The position numbers and the translations under genes are program-made. From Streptomyces sp. NBC_01232 (GTDB taxonomy: Bacteria; Actinomycetota; Actinomycetes; Streptomycetales; Streptomycetaceae), in assembly GCF_035989885.1 (NCBI RefSeq), contig NZ_CP108518.1, positions 2,732,501-2,796,500 on the forward strand: a stretch of DNA of 64,000 bases. The letters are read 5' to 3'. The notes beneath the pieces are model-generated. The model was not told the origin of the DNA. It ran no database searches and worked only from the letters and a program-made list of their open reading frames with translations. Of this stretch, positions 52,979 to 61,124 are shown piece by piece. Within the stretch, counting starts at the first letter, position 1, and the number at the start of each line of letters is the position of its first letter.

Positions 52979-53878
52979 ATGCCCTCTTCGCACAGCCTGT
53001 ACGAGGTCTTCCTGTCCGTGGCGCGCCTGGCCTCCTTCACCGCCGCGGCCCGCTCCCTCGGCTACACCCAGTCCGCGGTCTCCCGGCAGATCCAGACCCT
53101 CGAGGACGAGTGGGGCACCGCGCTCTTCGACCGCCTCCCCCGCGGGGTCCGCCTGACCGAGGCCGGGCGGATCCTGCTCCCGCACGCCGAGGCCGTCGGC
53201 GAGCGGCTGCGCACCGCCCGCGCCGAACTCGACGCGCTGCGCAGCCTCGGCGCCGGGCGCCTGCGGATCGGCGCCTTCTCCACCGCCGACGCCGCCCTGC
53301 TGCCCCGCACGCTGGCCGCCTTCCTGGCCCGCCACCCCGGCGTGGCCGTCACCCGCACCGAGGGCCCCTCCGCCAAGCACCTGGCCCTCCTCGCCGCCGG
53401 GGACCTCGACCTCGCCGTCGTCGCGGACACCTCCGCGGAGCCGCCCGGCGGCTGCACCCCGCACCACCTGCTCGACGAGCGGATGTACGTGGCCCTGCCG
53501 CTCGGCCACCGCCTCGCCGGGCGCGCCGGCGTACGGCTGGCCGAACTGGCCGACGAGGAGTGGATCGCGGCCGACACCCGGCCCGAGGAGACCCTCATGC
53601 ACTCCGCGCTGGCCGGCGGTTTCCGCCCGCGCACCGGTTTCGTCGCCGCCGACTGGACCGCCAAGCAGGGCTTCGTCGCGGCCGGGCTCGGCGTCACCCT
53701 GGTCCCGGCGCTCGCCGCCTCCTCGGCACGGGCCGACCTCGCGCTGGTCCCCCTGCACCCGGACGACACCCCGCGCCGCCGGATCTACGCCGCCACCCCG
53801 CGCGGGATCGCCCCCTCCCCCGCCGCCCTGGTCTTCCTGGCCCTGCTGAGGAAGGTCGCCGGCGAGCTGGCATCCTGA
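52979..53878 (+). CDS. LysR family transcriptional regulator
   Basis: A 299-residue protein starting MPSSHSLYEVFLSVARLASF. Its helix-turn-helix is SFTAAARSLGYTQSAVSRQI with QTLEDEWGTALFDRLPRGVR (about 18-58). The periplasmic-binding-type effector domain shows LGAGRLRIGAFSTADAALLP and GDLDLAVVADTSAEPPGG, ending with GFVAAGLGVTLVPALAASSA. It reads into a nitrilase-like gene four bases later in the same direction, an uncommon layout for LysR, so both may be one operon. Confidence 0.92.
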   Translation: MPSSHSLYEVFLSVARLASFTAAARSLGYTQSAVSRQIQTLEDEWGTALFDRLPRGVRLTEAGRILLPHAEAVGERLRTARAELDALRSLGAGRLRIGAFSTADAALLPRTLAAFLARHPGVAVTRTEGPSAKHLALLAAGDLDLAVVADTSAEPPGGCTPHHLLDERMYVALPLGHRLAGRAGVRLAELADEEWIAADTRPEETLMHSALAGGFRPRTGFVAADWTAKQGFVAAGLGVTLVPALAASSARADLALVPLHPDDTPRRRIYAATPRGIAPSPAALVFLALLRKVAGELAS

Positions 53879-53882
53879 CCGC

Positions 53883-54617
53883 GTGAAGATCGCCGCAGCC
53901 CAGCTGACCTGCATCCCCGCCGACGTCCGCGCCAACGTCGACCGGGCCGCCGCCCTCGCCGCCTCGGCCCGCGACCAGGGCGCCGAGCTGGTGGTGTTCC
54001 CCGAGCTCGCGCTCACCGGGTACGAGCTCGGCGCGCTGGCCGCCGACCCCTCCCTGTGGACGGCCGCGGACGACCCGCGGCTGGATCCGCTGCGCTCCGC
54101 CGGGATCGCCACCGCGGTGAACGTCGCCCTGCCCACCGGCGGCCCGCGGCCCGCCGTCGCGACGCTGGTCCACGACGCGGACGGCGCGCACGTGACGACG
54201 TACGCGAAGCAGCACCTGTACCGGCAGGAGCAGGAGGTCTTCGCGGCCGGCGAGGGCGACGGACGGTTCGAGCTCGGCGGGATCCGCTTCTGCCTGGGCG
54301 TCTGCTTCGACAACCACTTCCCCGGACTGCCCGGCCGGGGCGCCGCCGACGGCTGCCGCGTCCACCTGGCGAGTTCCCTGTACGGGACGGGCGACGGGAT
54401 CCACGAGCGCGCCACCGTGTACCCCGGGATCGCGCGCGAGCACGGCCTGTACGTGGTCCTCGCCAACCACGTCGGCCCGGCCGGCCCCTGGACCGGCTGC
54501 GGCCGCGCGGCCGTGTGGGGCCCGGGCGGCGCCCTGCTGGCCGAGGCGGACGACCGTACGCCGTCGGTGGTGACGGCCACGGTGGTGACGGCCTCGGCCG
54601 GGAGCACCCCGGTGTGA
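53883..54617 (+). CDS. Nitrilase-superfamily carbon-nitrogen hydrolase
   Basis: A 244-residue protein from a GTG. The Glu-Lys-Cys triad is E41 (LVVFPELALTGYELG), K109 (VTTYAKQHLYRQEQEVF) and C141 (FCLGVCFDNHFPGLPGRG). It should hydrolyse amide or nitrile C-N bonds, as in omega-amidase/N-carbamoyl hydrolase branches. It follows the LysR gene by four bases and precedes the hotdog gene by 13, making a likely three-gene unit. Confidence 0.9.
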   Translation: MKIAAAQLTCIPADVRANVDRAAALAASARDQGAELVVFPELALTGYELGALAADPSLWTAADDPRLDPLRSAGIATAVNVALPTGGPRPAVATLVHDADGAHVTTYAKQHLYRQEQEVFAAGEGDGRFELGGIRFCLGVCFDNHFPGLPGRGAADGCRVHLASSLYGTGDGIHERATVYPGIAREHGLYVVLANHVGPAGPWTGCGRAAVWGPGGALLAEADDRTPSVVTATVVTASAGSTPV

Positions 54618-54630
54618 TGAGGTGGGCGCC

Positions 54631-55353
54631 ATGAGCGACTTCGAGACGATCACGGTTCCGGAACGCCTCCACGGATATCCGGGGGTGGCCTTCGGCGGCT
54701 ACGTGGCGGGCGTGCTGGCCGCCCGGGCCACGGCGAAGGGCGTACGGGTGGACTTCCGGCGGCCCGTGCCGACCGGGGCGCCGGTCCGGCTCGCCGCGAC
54801 CGCGGACGGCGGCTGCGAACTGACGGACGGCGAGCTGCTGCTGGCCCTGGCCACCCCGGCCGAACCGCCCCGCGCCGGATCTCCCGAAGCCCCTTCCTGG
54901 GACCGGGCGGTGGCCGCGGCCGAGGCCTTCCGGGCGGACCCGCCGGACGGCCAGGCCGACTGCTTCGGCTGCGGCCTGGACCGGACGCCCGCCACCGGGC
55001 TGCGCCTGCACTGCGGTACGGTGCCGGGCCGCGAACTGGTCGCCGCCGCCTGGACCCCCGCGCCCGGGCTGGGCGGCGCGGACGGGCTGCTGCCGCCCGA
55101 GCTGGTGTGGGGCGCGCTGGACTGCCCCGGGAACGCGGCCGGGCGGCTGCTCGACGGCCGCCGGGCCGGTGCGGTCACCGCCGCGCTGAGCGCCCGGCTG
55201 CTGCGGCCGGTGCCGGTGGGCGAGGGGCTCGTCTCGTACGCCTGGATGCTGTCGAGCTCGGGCCGCAAGTACACCGTGGGCACGGCGCTGGGCACGGCCG
55301 ACGGCGAGCTGTGCGCCGTCGCCGAGGCGCTGTGGGTGGAACCGCGCGCGTAG
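54631..55353 (+). CDS. Hotdog-fold thioesterase-like protein
   Basis: A 240-residue protein starting MSDFETITVPERLHGYPGVA. It has two hotdog-like halves: FGGYVAGVLAARATAKGVRV, then ADCFGCGLDRTPATGLRLHC (a Cys-rich linker typical of the PaaI-like branch) and LVWGALDCPGNAAGRLLDGR, with YTVGTALGTADGELCAVAEA at the end. It probably hydrolyses an acyl-CoA thioester. The ATG with GAGG before it was preferred to a GTG nine bases earlier. Confidence 0.72.
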   Translation: MSDFETITVPERLHGYPGVAFGGYVAGVLAARATAKGVRVDFRRPVPTGAPVRLAATADGGCELTDGELLLALATPAEPPRAGSPEAPSWDRAVAAAEAFRADPPDGQADCFGCGLDRTPATGLRLHCGTVPGRELVAAAWTPAPGLGGADGLLPPELVWGALDCPGNAAGRLLDGRRAGAVTAALSARLLRPVPVGEGLVSYAWMLSSSGRKYTVGTALGTADGELCAVAEALWVEPRA

Positions 55354-55386
55354 TCGCTCCCCTGCGGATCCCGCCGGGCCCCGGCC

Positions 55387-55722
55387 TCACACCGAGTCGG
55401 GCAGCAGGTGCTTGCTGCCCCACGCGCCCAGCGGCGCCAGGGCCGCGTTCAGGTCCTGGCCCAGGGGGGTCAGGGAGTACTCCACGCGCGGCGGGACCTC
55501 GTCGTACACCTCGCGGTGCACGATGCCGTCGGTCTCCAGCTCGCGCAGCTGGGCGGCGAGCACTTTCTCGGAGACGCCGGGGACGAGCCGGCGCAGTTCG
55601 CCGAACCGGCGCGGGCGCTGGTCCAGCTCCCACAGGAGCGACACCTTCCACTTGCCGTCGATCACGGACATCGCCGCGGCGATCCCGCAGTGGTCCGCAC
55701 CCGGCCTTCGTGTCACCGTCAT
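55387..55722 (-). CDS. HxlR family transcriptional regulator
   Basis: A 111-residue winged-helix protein starting MTVTRRPGADHCGIAAAMSV. IDGKWKVSLLWELDQRPRRF and GELRRLVPGVSEKVLAAQLR (helix-turn-helix), then ELETDGIVHREVYDEVPPRV and EYSLTPLGQDLNAALAPLGA, fit HxlR. GGAGGG precedes the ATG. It is divergent from the NAD(P)-dehydrogenase gene; such regulators often respond to reactive carbonyls or redox-active compounds and control a nearby oxidoreductase. Confidence 0.92.
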   Translation of the reverse strand: MTVTRRPGADHCGIAAAMSVIDGKWKVSLLWELDQRPRRFGELRRLVPGVSEKVLAAQLRELETDGIVHREVYDEVPPRVEYSLTPLGQDLNAALAPLGAWGSKHLLPDSV

Positions 55723-55819
55723 CGCACACCCTCCCCCACCTGGACGCTCACCTTGGGGTAACCACCCACTCCAAAGTGCGTACTTGAGCGCTCTCCCGCC
55801 CGCCACCAGGCTAAGCGCC

Positions 55820-56731
55820 ATGACCGACACCATTACCGGAACCCATACCGGCACCGCAGCTCAGACCTCCCTGACCCTCCTCGGCCTCGGCGACATGGGT
55901 ACCGCCCTCGCCCGCACCTGGCTCGCCGCCGGGCACTCCCTGACCGTCTGGAACCGCACCCCCGCCAAGGCCGCGGCACCGGCCTCCGAAGGGGCGAGCG
56001 TCGCCCCGAGCGCGGCGGCGGCCGTCGCCGCGAACGATCTGGTCGTCCTGTGCCTGCTGGACGACGCCAGCGTCGGCTCCGCCCTGGACGGCATCGACCT
56101 GGCCGGCAAGGACCTCGTCAACCTCACCACCGGCACGCCCGCGGAGGCACGCGCCCGGGCCGCTTGGGCCGAGGAGCGCGGCGCCCGGTACCTGGACGGC
56201 GGGATCATGGCCACGCCGACGATGATCGGCGTCCCCGAGGCCGGCGGGTACGTCTTCTACAGCGGCTCGCACGCGCTCTTCGAGACCTGCCGGGCGGTCC
56301 TGGAGGTCCCGGCCGGGGCCCGCTTCGTCGGCGGGAACCCCGGGCACGCGGCCCTGCACGACGTGGCGCTGCTCAGCGCGATGTGGGGGATGTTCGCCGG
56401 CATCTCGCACGCCTACGCACTGATCGCGGACGAGGACATCGCCCCGAAGGACCTGGCTCCCCTGCTGTCCGAGTGGCTCGGCGCGATGAACTTCTTCGTC
56501 GGCAACGCCGCCGAGCGGCTGACCTCGGGGGACTTCACCTCCGGGGTGGTGTCCAACCTGGCCATGCAGGTCGTGGGCAGCGGCACGATGCTGCGCACCG
56601 CCGATGAGCAGGGCGTCAGCACCGAGCTGGTCGCCCCGTACGTGGACCTGCTGCGCCGGCGGCTGGCCGCGGACCCGGCCGCGCACGGCGGGGAGGACAC
56701 GACCGGGGCCGTCCTGCTGCTGAAGCGGTAG
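55820..56731 (+). CDS. NAD(P)-binding oxidoreductase, imine-reductase-like
   Basis: A 303-residue protein. The Rossmann fold is TSLTLLGLGDMGTALARTWL with GHSLTVWNRTPAKAA (NADP-type, Arg after the second strand). The middle has GIMATPTMIGVPEAGGYVFY and the C-terminal helices ISHAYALIADEDIAPKDLA and FTSGVVSNLAMQVVGSGTML. This is the 6-phosphogluconate/beta-hydroxyacid dehydrogenase layout of imine reductases, with an Asp in the middle domain. The substrate is unknown. Probably controlled by the divergent HxlR regulator. Confidence 0.83.
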   Translation: MTDTITGTHTGTAAQTSLTLLGLGDMGTALARTWLAAGHSLTVWNRTPAKAAAPASEGASVAPSAAAAVAANDLVVLCLLDDASVGSALDGIDLAGKDLVNLTTGTPAEARARAAWAEERGARYLDGGIMATPTMIGVPEAGGYVFYSGSHALFETCRAVLEVPAGARFVGGNPGHAALHDVALLSAMWGMFAGISHAYALIADEDIAPKDLAPLLSEWLGAMNFFVGNAAERLTSGDFTSGVVSNLAMQVVGSGTMLRTADEQGVSTELVAPYVDLLRRRLAADPAAHGGEDTTGAVLLLKR

Positions 56732-56735
56732 GAGG

Positions 56736-56811
56736 TCCCGGGGAGCGGCCGTCACGAGTAGGCGGTCGGCGGCTCCCGGGGAGCGGCCGCTACGAGTAGG
56801 CGGGCGGCGGC
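56736..56811. repeat. 38-bp tandem duplication at the EI24 gene end
   Basis: 56736-56773 and 56774-56811 differ at only four of 38 positions. The second copy contains the true stop of the EI24 gene; the first is a duplicate of that 3' end, including an extra stop codon, in non-coding DNA. Confidence 0.85.
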
Positions 56812-57590
56812 GGTCCGAAACCCGCGGGGGTGGTTTCGGCGGCCGGGGCCTCGTCGGTCCGCATGAGGTCGCGCGCCATCAGCGTGGCGCCGGCCACCGC
56901 GCCGGGCATCAGGAACACCGCGACCAGCGGCACCAGGAACGCCAGCACCAGCGGCACCCCGAAGCCCAGCACCAGCATCCGCCGCGACCGCATCAGCTCC
57001 AGCCGGTCCGCCAGCTCCACCTTGCGCCGCTGGAGCGCCACGGCGGTGAGCTCCTGGGTCAGGAAGTACCCGGAGACGCAGAAGCCGAGCACCGGGATCA
57101 CGGTCTGCCCGATCACGGGGAGAAAACCGAGGGCGAAGAGCGCGATGCCGTACAGCAGCACCCGCCCGAGCACCTTCACGCTGTCCCGGGCCGAGACCCA
57201 CAGCTCCCGCCAGAGCGGGAGCCCGGACTCGGGGACCTCGCCGCCCTCGCTGCGGTCGACCTGCTCCGAGAGGGACTCGTAGAACGGCTGGCCGATCAGC
57301 AGGGTCACGGCGGTGAAGGTGATCACCGCGAGGAAGAGCCCGAGGCTGAAGAGCAGGGCGGTCAGGAAACCGCGGAAGACCGGGAGCCACGGCGAGGACC
57401 AGTCGTCGGCGAAGGGGGTGGCCCAGGCGGTCAGGTCGTCGGCCCCGTAGCCGAGCCCGACCAGGGCGCCGGCGTAGAGGACGAACGCGACGAGCCCGGG
57501 CAGCAGGCCGAAGCCCAGCCACCGGCCGTGGCCGAACACCCATCGCTGTCCGGCCAGCAGATACCGGAAACCCCCCGCAAGATCACGCAT
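56790..57590 (-). CDS. EI24/CysZ-like membrane protein
   Basis: A 266-residue protein starting MRDLAGGFRYLLAGQRWVFG. Six helices include GLLPGLVAFVLYAGALVGLG, LTALLFSLGLFLAVITFTAV, VLLYGIALFALGFLPVIGQT and LVLGFGVPLVLAFLVPLVAV; TLLIGQPFYESLSEQVDRSE and FCVSGYFLTQELTAVALQRR are EI24/CysZ signatures. E. coli CysZ imports sulphate; the actinobacterial role is not established. The tail is Pro-rich (AGFGPPPPAYS). Confidence 0.88.
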   Translation of the reverse strand: MRDLAGGFRYLLAGQRWVFGHGRWLGFGLLPGLVAFVLYAGALVGLGYGADDLTAWATPFADDWSSPWLPVFRGFLTALLFSLGLFLAVITFTAVTLLIGQPFYESLSEQVDRSEGGEVPESGLPLWRELWVSARDSVKVLGRVLLYGIALFALGFLPVIGQTVIPVLGFCVSGYFLTQELTAVALQRRKVELADRLELMRSRRMLVLGFGVPLVLAFLVPLVAVFLMPGAVAGATLMARDLMRTDEAPAAETTPAGFGPPPPAYS

Positions 57591-57609
57591 GGGGTCAGTT
57601 TACGGCGAA

Positions 57610-57635
57610 GGCCGCACCCCGGTCGGGGTGCGGCC
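57610..57635. terminator. Hairpin upstream of the EI24 gene
   Basis: GGCCGCACCCCG (57610-57621) and CGGGGTGCGGCC (57624-57635) are perfect inverted arms with a two-base loop. It lies 20 bases downstream of the Ohr stop and ahead of EI24, so it most likely terminates the Ohr transcript. Confidence 0.8.
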
Positions 57636-57655
57636 TCCGCTGTGCGAGCGCAGGA

Positions 57656-58078
57656 TCAGACGGCGAGCTCGACGGTGATGTTTCCGCGGGTCGCCTTGGA
57701 GTACGGGCAGACCTCGTGGGCCTTCTCGATGAGGTCCTTGGCGGTCGCGGCGTCCACGTTCGGGATCACGGCGGAGATCTTGACGATCAGGCCGAAGCCG
57801 TCGTCGTTCTTGCCGATGCCGACCTCGGCGGTGACCGTGGAGCCGGAGATGTCGGCGTTCACGTTCTTCGCGACGACGCCCAGGGCGCCCTGGAAGCAGG
57901 CGCTGTAGCCGGCGGCGAACAGCTGCTCCGGGTTGGTACCGGCGCCGCTGCCACCGAGCTCCTTCGGCGGGTTCACGACGACGTCGAGCTGACCGTCGTT
58001 GGTGGCGACGCGACCGTCGCGGCCGTTCTCGGCGGTGGCGACAGCGGTGTAGGCGACGTCGGACTGCTGGATGGACAT
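57656..58078 (-). CDS. Organic hydroperoxide reductase (Ohr/OsmC family)
   Basis: A 140-residue protein starting MSIQQSDVAYTAVATAENGR. The two active-site cysteines are in YSACFQGALG (about residue 61) and HEVCPYSKATRGNI (about 125), and LGGSGAGTNPEQLFAAG precedes the first. It reduces organic hydroperoxides with two thiols, as Ohr does in stress responses. The gene is alone, with a terminator just downstream. Confidence 0.95.
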   Translation of the reverse strand: MSIQQSDVAYTAVATAENGRDGRVATNDGQLDVVVNPPKELGGSGAGTNPEQLFAAGYSACFQGALGVVAKNVNADISGSTVTAEVGIGKNDDGFGLIVKISAVIPNVDAATAKDLIEKAHEVCPYSKATRGNITVELAV

Positions 58079-58142
58079 AAAGGAAAATCCTCCTGGTAAT
58101 CGCCGTGAGTCGCGCCCACGATCACGACGGTGTGCAGTGAGC

Positions 58143-59165
58143 CTAACCGGTGAAAGAAACGATCATCTTTCCGGTGTTCTCGCCGCGGAGCATGCCGAGG
58201 AAGGCGGAGGTGGCGTTCTCGACGCCCTCGACGACGGTCTCGTCGTAGCGCAGCTCACCGGATCGCAGCCATCCGGCGACGTCCTGGACGAACTGCTGCT
58301 GCAGTCCGTTGTGGTCGTTGACGAGGATGCCCTGCAGGCGCAGGCGCTTGCCGATGACCTGCATCAGGTTGCGCGGACCGGGGGCGGCCTCGGTGTCGTT
58401 GTAGCCGGCGATCGCGCCGCACAGGGTGGCGCGGCCGTTCACCTTCATCGAGGAGATGGCGGCCTCCAGGTGGTCACCGCCGACGTTGTCGAAGTAGACG
58501 TCGATGCCCTCGGGGGCGGCGGCCGGCAGCTGCTCGGCGACGGGACCGTTCTTGTAGTTGAAGGCGGCGTCGAAGCCGTACTTCTCCGTGAGCAGCGTCA
58601 CCTTCTCGTCCGAGCCGGCCGAGCCGATCACCCGGGACGCGCCCTTGATCTTGGCGAACTGGCCGACGAGGCTGCCGACGGCGCCGGCGGCGCCGGAGAC
58701 GAAGACGGAGTCGCCCTCCTTGAACGAGGCCACCTCGAAGAGTCCGGCGTAGGCGGTCAGGCCCGGCATGCCGAGGACGCCGAGGTAGGCGGAGAGCGGG
58801 GCGAGCGAGGCGTCGACCTTGACGGCGTGCGCGGCGTCGAGGTCCGCGTACTCGCGCCAGCCGAAGGGGTGCAGGACGTGGTCGCCGACGTTGAAGCCCT
58901 CGGCGGCGGAGGCGACGATCTCGCCGACCGCGCCGCCCTGCATCGGCTCGTCCAGCTGGAAGGGCGGGATGTAGGACTTCACGTCGTTCATCCGGCCGCG
59001 CATGTACGGGTCCACGGACATGTACAGGTTGCGCACGAGGATCCGGCCGGCCGCGGGCTCGGCGGACACGGGCACCTCGCGCAGGGCGAAGTCCTCGGCG
59101 ACGGGCCAGCCCTGCGGGCGACGGACGAGGTGCCACTCGCGGCTGACGGCGGGGATCTGAGACAT
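58143..59165 (-). CDS. NADP-dependent oxidoreductase (zinc-independent MDR)
   Basis: A 340-residue protein starting MSQIPAVSREWHLVRRPQGW. The prostaglandin-reductase/quinone-reductase-like landmarks are YMSVDPYMRGRMNDVKSY, PFQLDEPMQGGAVGEIVASA and the NADPH fold FVSGAAGAVGSLVGQFAKIK with VIGSAGSDEKVTLLTEKYGF, then YFDNVGGDHLEAAISSMKVN. It reduces enones or quinones. AGGAG precedes the ATG. It is divergent from a MarR gene across a clear operator and is the probable target. Confidence 0.93.
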   Translation of the reverse strand: MSQIPAVSREWHLVRRPQGWPVAEDFALREVPVSAEPAAGRILVRNLYMSVDPYMRGRMNDVKSYIPPFQLDEPMQGGAVGEIVASAAEGFNVGDHVLHPFGWREYADLDAAHAVKVDASLAPLSAYLGVLGMPGLTAYAGLFEVASFKEGDSVFVSGAAGAVGSLVGQFAKIKGASRVIGSAGSDEKVTLLTEKYGFDAAFNYKNGPVAEQLPAAAPEGIDVYFDNVGGDHLEAAISSMKVNGRATLCGAIAGYNDTEAAPGPRNLMQVIGKRLRLQGILVNDHNGLQQQFVQDVAGWLRSGELRYDETVVEGVENATSAFLGMLRGENTGKMIVSFTG

Positions 59166-59189
59166 GCGGCGCTCCTGGTCAGAACGAAA

Positions 59190-59210
59190 TTGCTTCACTA
59201 GGTGAAACAA
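59190..59210. promoter_or_regulatory. MarR operator between MarR and oxidoreductase genes
   Basis: TTGCTTCAC-TAG-GTGAAACAA is a 21-bp near-perfect palindrome (one mismatched pair per arm). It lies 25 bases from the oxidoreductase ATG and 51 from the MarR ATG, overlapping the probable promoters of both. Confidence 0.75.
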
Positions 59211-59260
59211 CCATGCGCCTAGATATTTCATGTTGTCAAGTAAATGGGTACGCTGGTTCC

Positions 59261-59686
59261 ATGCCCAGTCGTCGCGCAGACCCAGTGACCATCGAAGTCG
59301 TCGAGCTCATCGGCGACGTCGTGGCCCGCTATCACACGGAGTACGAGCACGCGGCCGCCAGCCACCAGCTCACCGGCGCCCAGGCCAAGGTGCTGACCAT
59401 GCTCGCGCTGGAGCCCATGCCGATGCGGCGCATCGCGCTGAAACTGCGGTGCGAGCCCTCGAACGTGACCGGCATCGTCGACCGCCTGGAGACCCGCGGG
59501 CTGGTCGAACGCCGCCCGGACCCCGCCGACCGCCGGGTGAAGCTGGCCGCCCCCACCGAGGAGGGCACCCTGACCGCGGAGCGGCTGCGCGAGTCGCTGG
59601 ACTTCGCCCGCGAACCGCTGGCGGGCCTGTCCACGGAGGAACGCACGGCCTTGCGGGACCTGCTCAAGCGGATGCTGGACGGCTAG
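59261..59686 (+). CDS. MarR family transcriptional regulator
   Basis: A 141-residue winged-helix protein starting MPSRRADPVTIEVVELIGDV. The core is GAQAKVLTMLALEPMPMRRI with ALKLRCEPSNVTGIVDRLET (helix 4, DNA recognition) and RGLVERRPDPADRRVKLAAP (wing). It should repress the divergent oxidoreductase and itself until an electrophile or phenolic ligand binds. The ATG at 59261 is far from a strong ribosome site. Confidence 0.93.
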   Translation: MPSRRADPVTIEVVELIGDVVARYHTEYEHAAASHQLTGAQAKVLTMLALEPMPMRRIALKLRCEPSNVTGIVDRLETRGLVERRPDPADRRVKLAAPTEEGTLTAERLRESLDFAREPLAGLSTEERTALRDLLKRMLDG

Positions 59687-59734
59687 GTCCTAAGCCCGGA
59701 CCCGCTGGCTCGGGGCCGATCGGCGCGACGCCGC

Positions 59735-60460
59735 CTAGAACCAGCCGCAGAAGATCCAGCAGTCCTTGGTCGGGGTCGGTGTCGGGCTCGGCGACGGGGA
59801 CGTCGTCGGCGACGAGGGCTGCGTGCTCGCGGTGGGGCTCTGCGACGGCCTGCCCGACGGGCTTCCCTGTACGGACTTCCCCGGGCCGGGAGTGCGGGAG
59901 GCCGGGCCCGACGTGCCGGGGGCGGGGGCGGACTCCGTCCCGCCCGGCTCCGCGACGCCCCCGGAGGGCACCGCGGCCCCGCCCGTCTTCGTCCCCGCGG
60001 CAGGGGCCTTCGCCGTGGCCTTCCCGGAGCCCGTCGGCGCACCGGCGGTCGGCGTGTCCGGCAGCGGGGCGGGCTGCTGCGGGCCGTCCTCGGTCAGCAG
60101 CACCTGCGCGGCCCGGTCGCTCCGCTCCCCGTCAGTGGCCATACGGGCCACCGCCATCGAGCCCCCGACGGCGATCAGCAGGCCGAGGGAGAGGGTCAGC
60201 ACCGTCCGGCGGCGGCGCCGGTGCGTGACCCGGCGGCGCCCACCGGCGCGCCGCTCGTTCGGGGCGGACAGCACGACGAGCGAGTCGGCGTACACGTCGG
60301 CCAGTGCGGTCGGCAGGCTCGGGGACGGCACCTCGGCGACGGGCACGGCGGGCGGCGCGGCTGCGGAGGCCGCGGGGATCAGGTATTCGGCGGGAGTTCC
60401 GCATCCGGCGCACGCCAGTGCGCCGTTGAGGTGCCTCCGGCAGGCGTGGCAATAGTTCAT
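59735..60460 (-). CDS. SCO2400-type zinc-ribbon membrane protein
   Basis: A 241-residue protein starting MNYCHACRRHLNGALACAGC, a CxxC...CxxC zinc ribbon. A cytosolic Pro/Ala-rich part, an Arg stretch (RRRVTHRRRRRT) and a membrane helix (LTLSLGLLIAVGGSMAVARM, about residues 88-107) follow. Then comes a long Pro/Ser/Thr/Gly-rich exported region, ending in KDCWIFCGWF. From memory the streptomycete orthologue is SCO2400. The terminal Cys/Trp motif is unusually conserved-looking and may bind something outside. Function unknown. Confidence 0.75.
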   Translation of the reverse strand: MNYCHACRRHLNGALACAGCGTPAEYLIPAASAAAPPAVPVAEVPSPSLPTALADVYADSLVVLSAPNERRAGGRRRVTHRRRRRTVLTLSLGLLIAVGGSMAVARMATDGERSDRAAQVLLTEDGPQQPAPLPDTPTAGAPTGSGKATAKAPAAGTKTGGAAVPSGGVAEPGGTESAPAPGTSGPASRTPGPGKSVQGSPSGRPSQSPTASTQPSSPTTSPSPSPTPTPTKDCWIFCGWF

Positions 60461-60538
60461 GGCGCCCGCAGGCTACGTGCTCCGCGGCAACATCCAGATC
60501 CCGAGAACGTAAGGATCCTGTGTGGAATCGTTGCTTCC

Positions 60539-61099
60539 ATGACATCTTTCGGGCCGGCCGCATTCCAGTTGGTGCTGCTGCGGCGGATGGCCGACTTCCA
60601 GCCGGACCTCGCCGACCAGGCCCGCCGCCGGCTGGGCGCCTCGCTCGCCGACCAGCGGGAGGCGAACAAGCACTGGCAGGCAATGGTCCGATCGCCCCGC
60701 TCCCGCGGGGCCCTGGCCCGGTACCGCTCGGTGCTCGGCCCGCCGGAGTCCGCCGAGCACCGCGCGATCGGCGATCTGGAGTGCGAGGCCCTGCTCTGGC
60801 CGCTGCCGCTCTGGCCGGACCTGCGCTTCGAGGTGCTGGCCGCGCCGGACGGGGCCGTGTGGAACGAGTGGCTGGTGCGGGCCCCGGGCGCGCGGGGGCC
60901 CGTACTGGAGTCACCGGAGGATCTGCGGCCCTGGTCGGCGACGGTGGACGAGGTGGCGCGGGCCTTCGCGCCGGTCCGGCCGATGGAGGGCACCGCGCCC
61001 ACCCGCTGGCGCCTGGCCTTCGCCGCGCGGGGGCGTCCCTGCGTCGCGGAGTTCACGTACGGCCTGCTCCAGCGGTTCTCCCTCGACGGGACGACCTAG
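60539..61099 (+). CDS. Uncharacterised protein
   Basis: A 186-residue soluble protein starting MTSFGPAAFQLVLLRRMADF. It has a helical N-terminus (LADQARRRLGASLADQREAN) and a mixed C-terminus (ALLWPLPLWPDLRFEVLAAP, RWRLAFAARGRPCVAEFTYG). No motif is recognised. It is divergent from the SCO2400-type gene. No strong ribosome site is seen before the ATG. Confidence 0.6.
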   Translation: MTSFGPAAFQLVLLRRMADFQPDLADQARRRLGASLADQREANKHWQAMVRSPRSRGALARYRSVLGPPESAEHRAIGDLECEALLWPLPLWPDLRFEVLAAPDGAVWNEWLVRAPGARGPVLESPEDLRPWSATVDEVARAFAPVRPMEGTAPTRWRLAFAARGRPCVAEFTYGLLQRFSLDGTT

Positions 61100-61124
61100 A
61101 CACCCCTCGGGTGCCGGACACCCG

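Noticed and set aside
51857..54607. Long open frame of 916 codons on the minus strand
   Set aside because: It is antisense to the nuclease, LysR and nitrilase genes, and its composition (Arg, Gly, Pro, low-complexity) is the usual shadow in GC-rich DNA.
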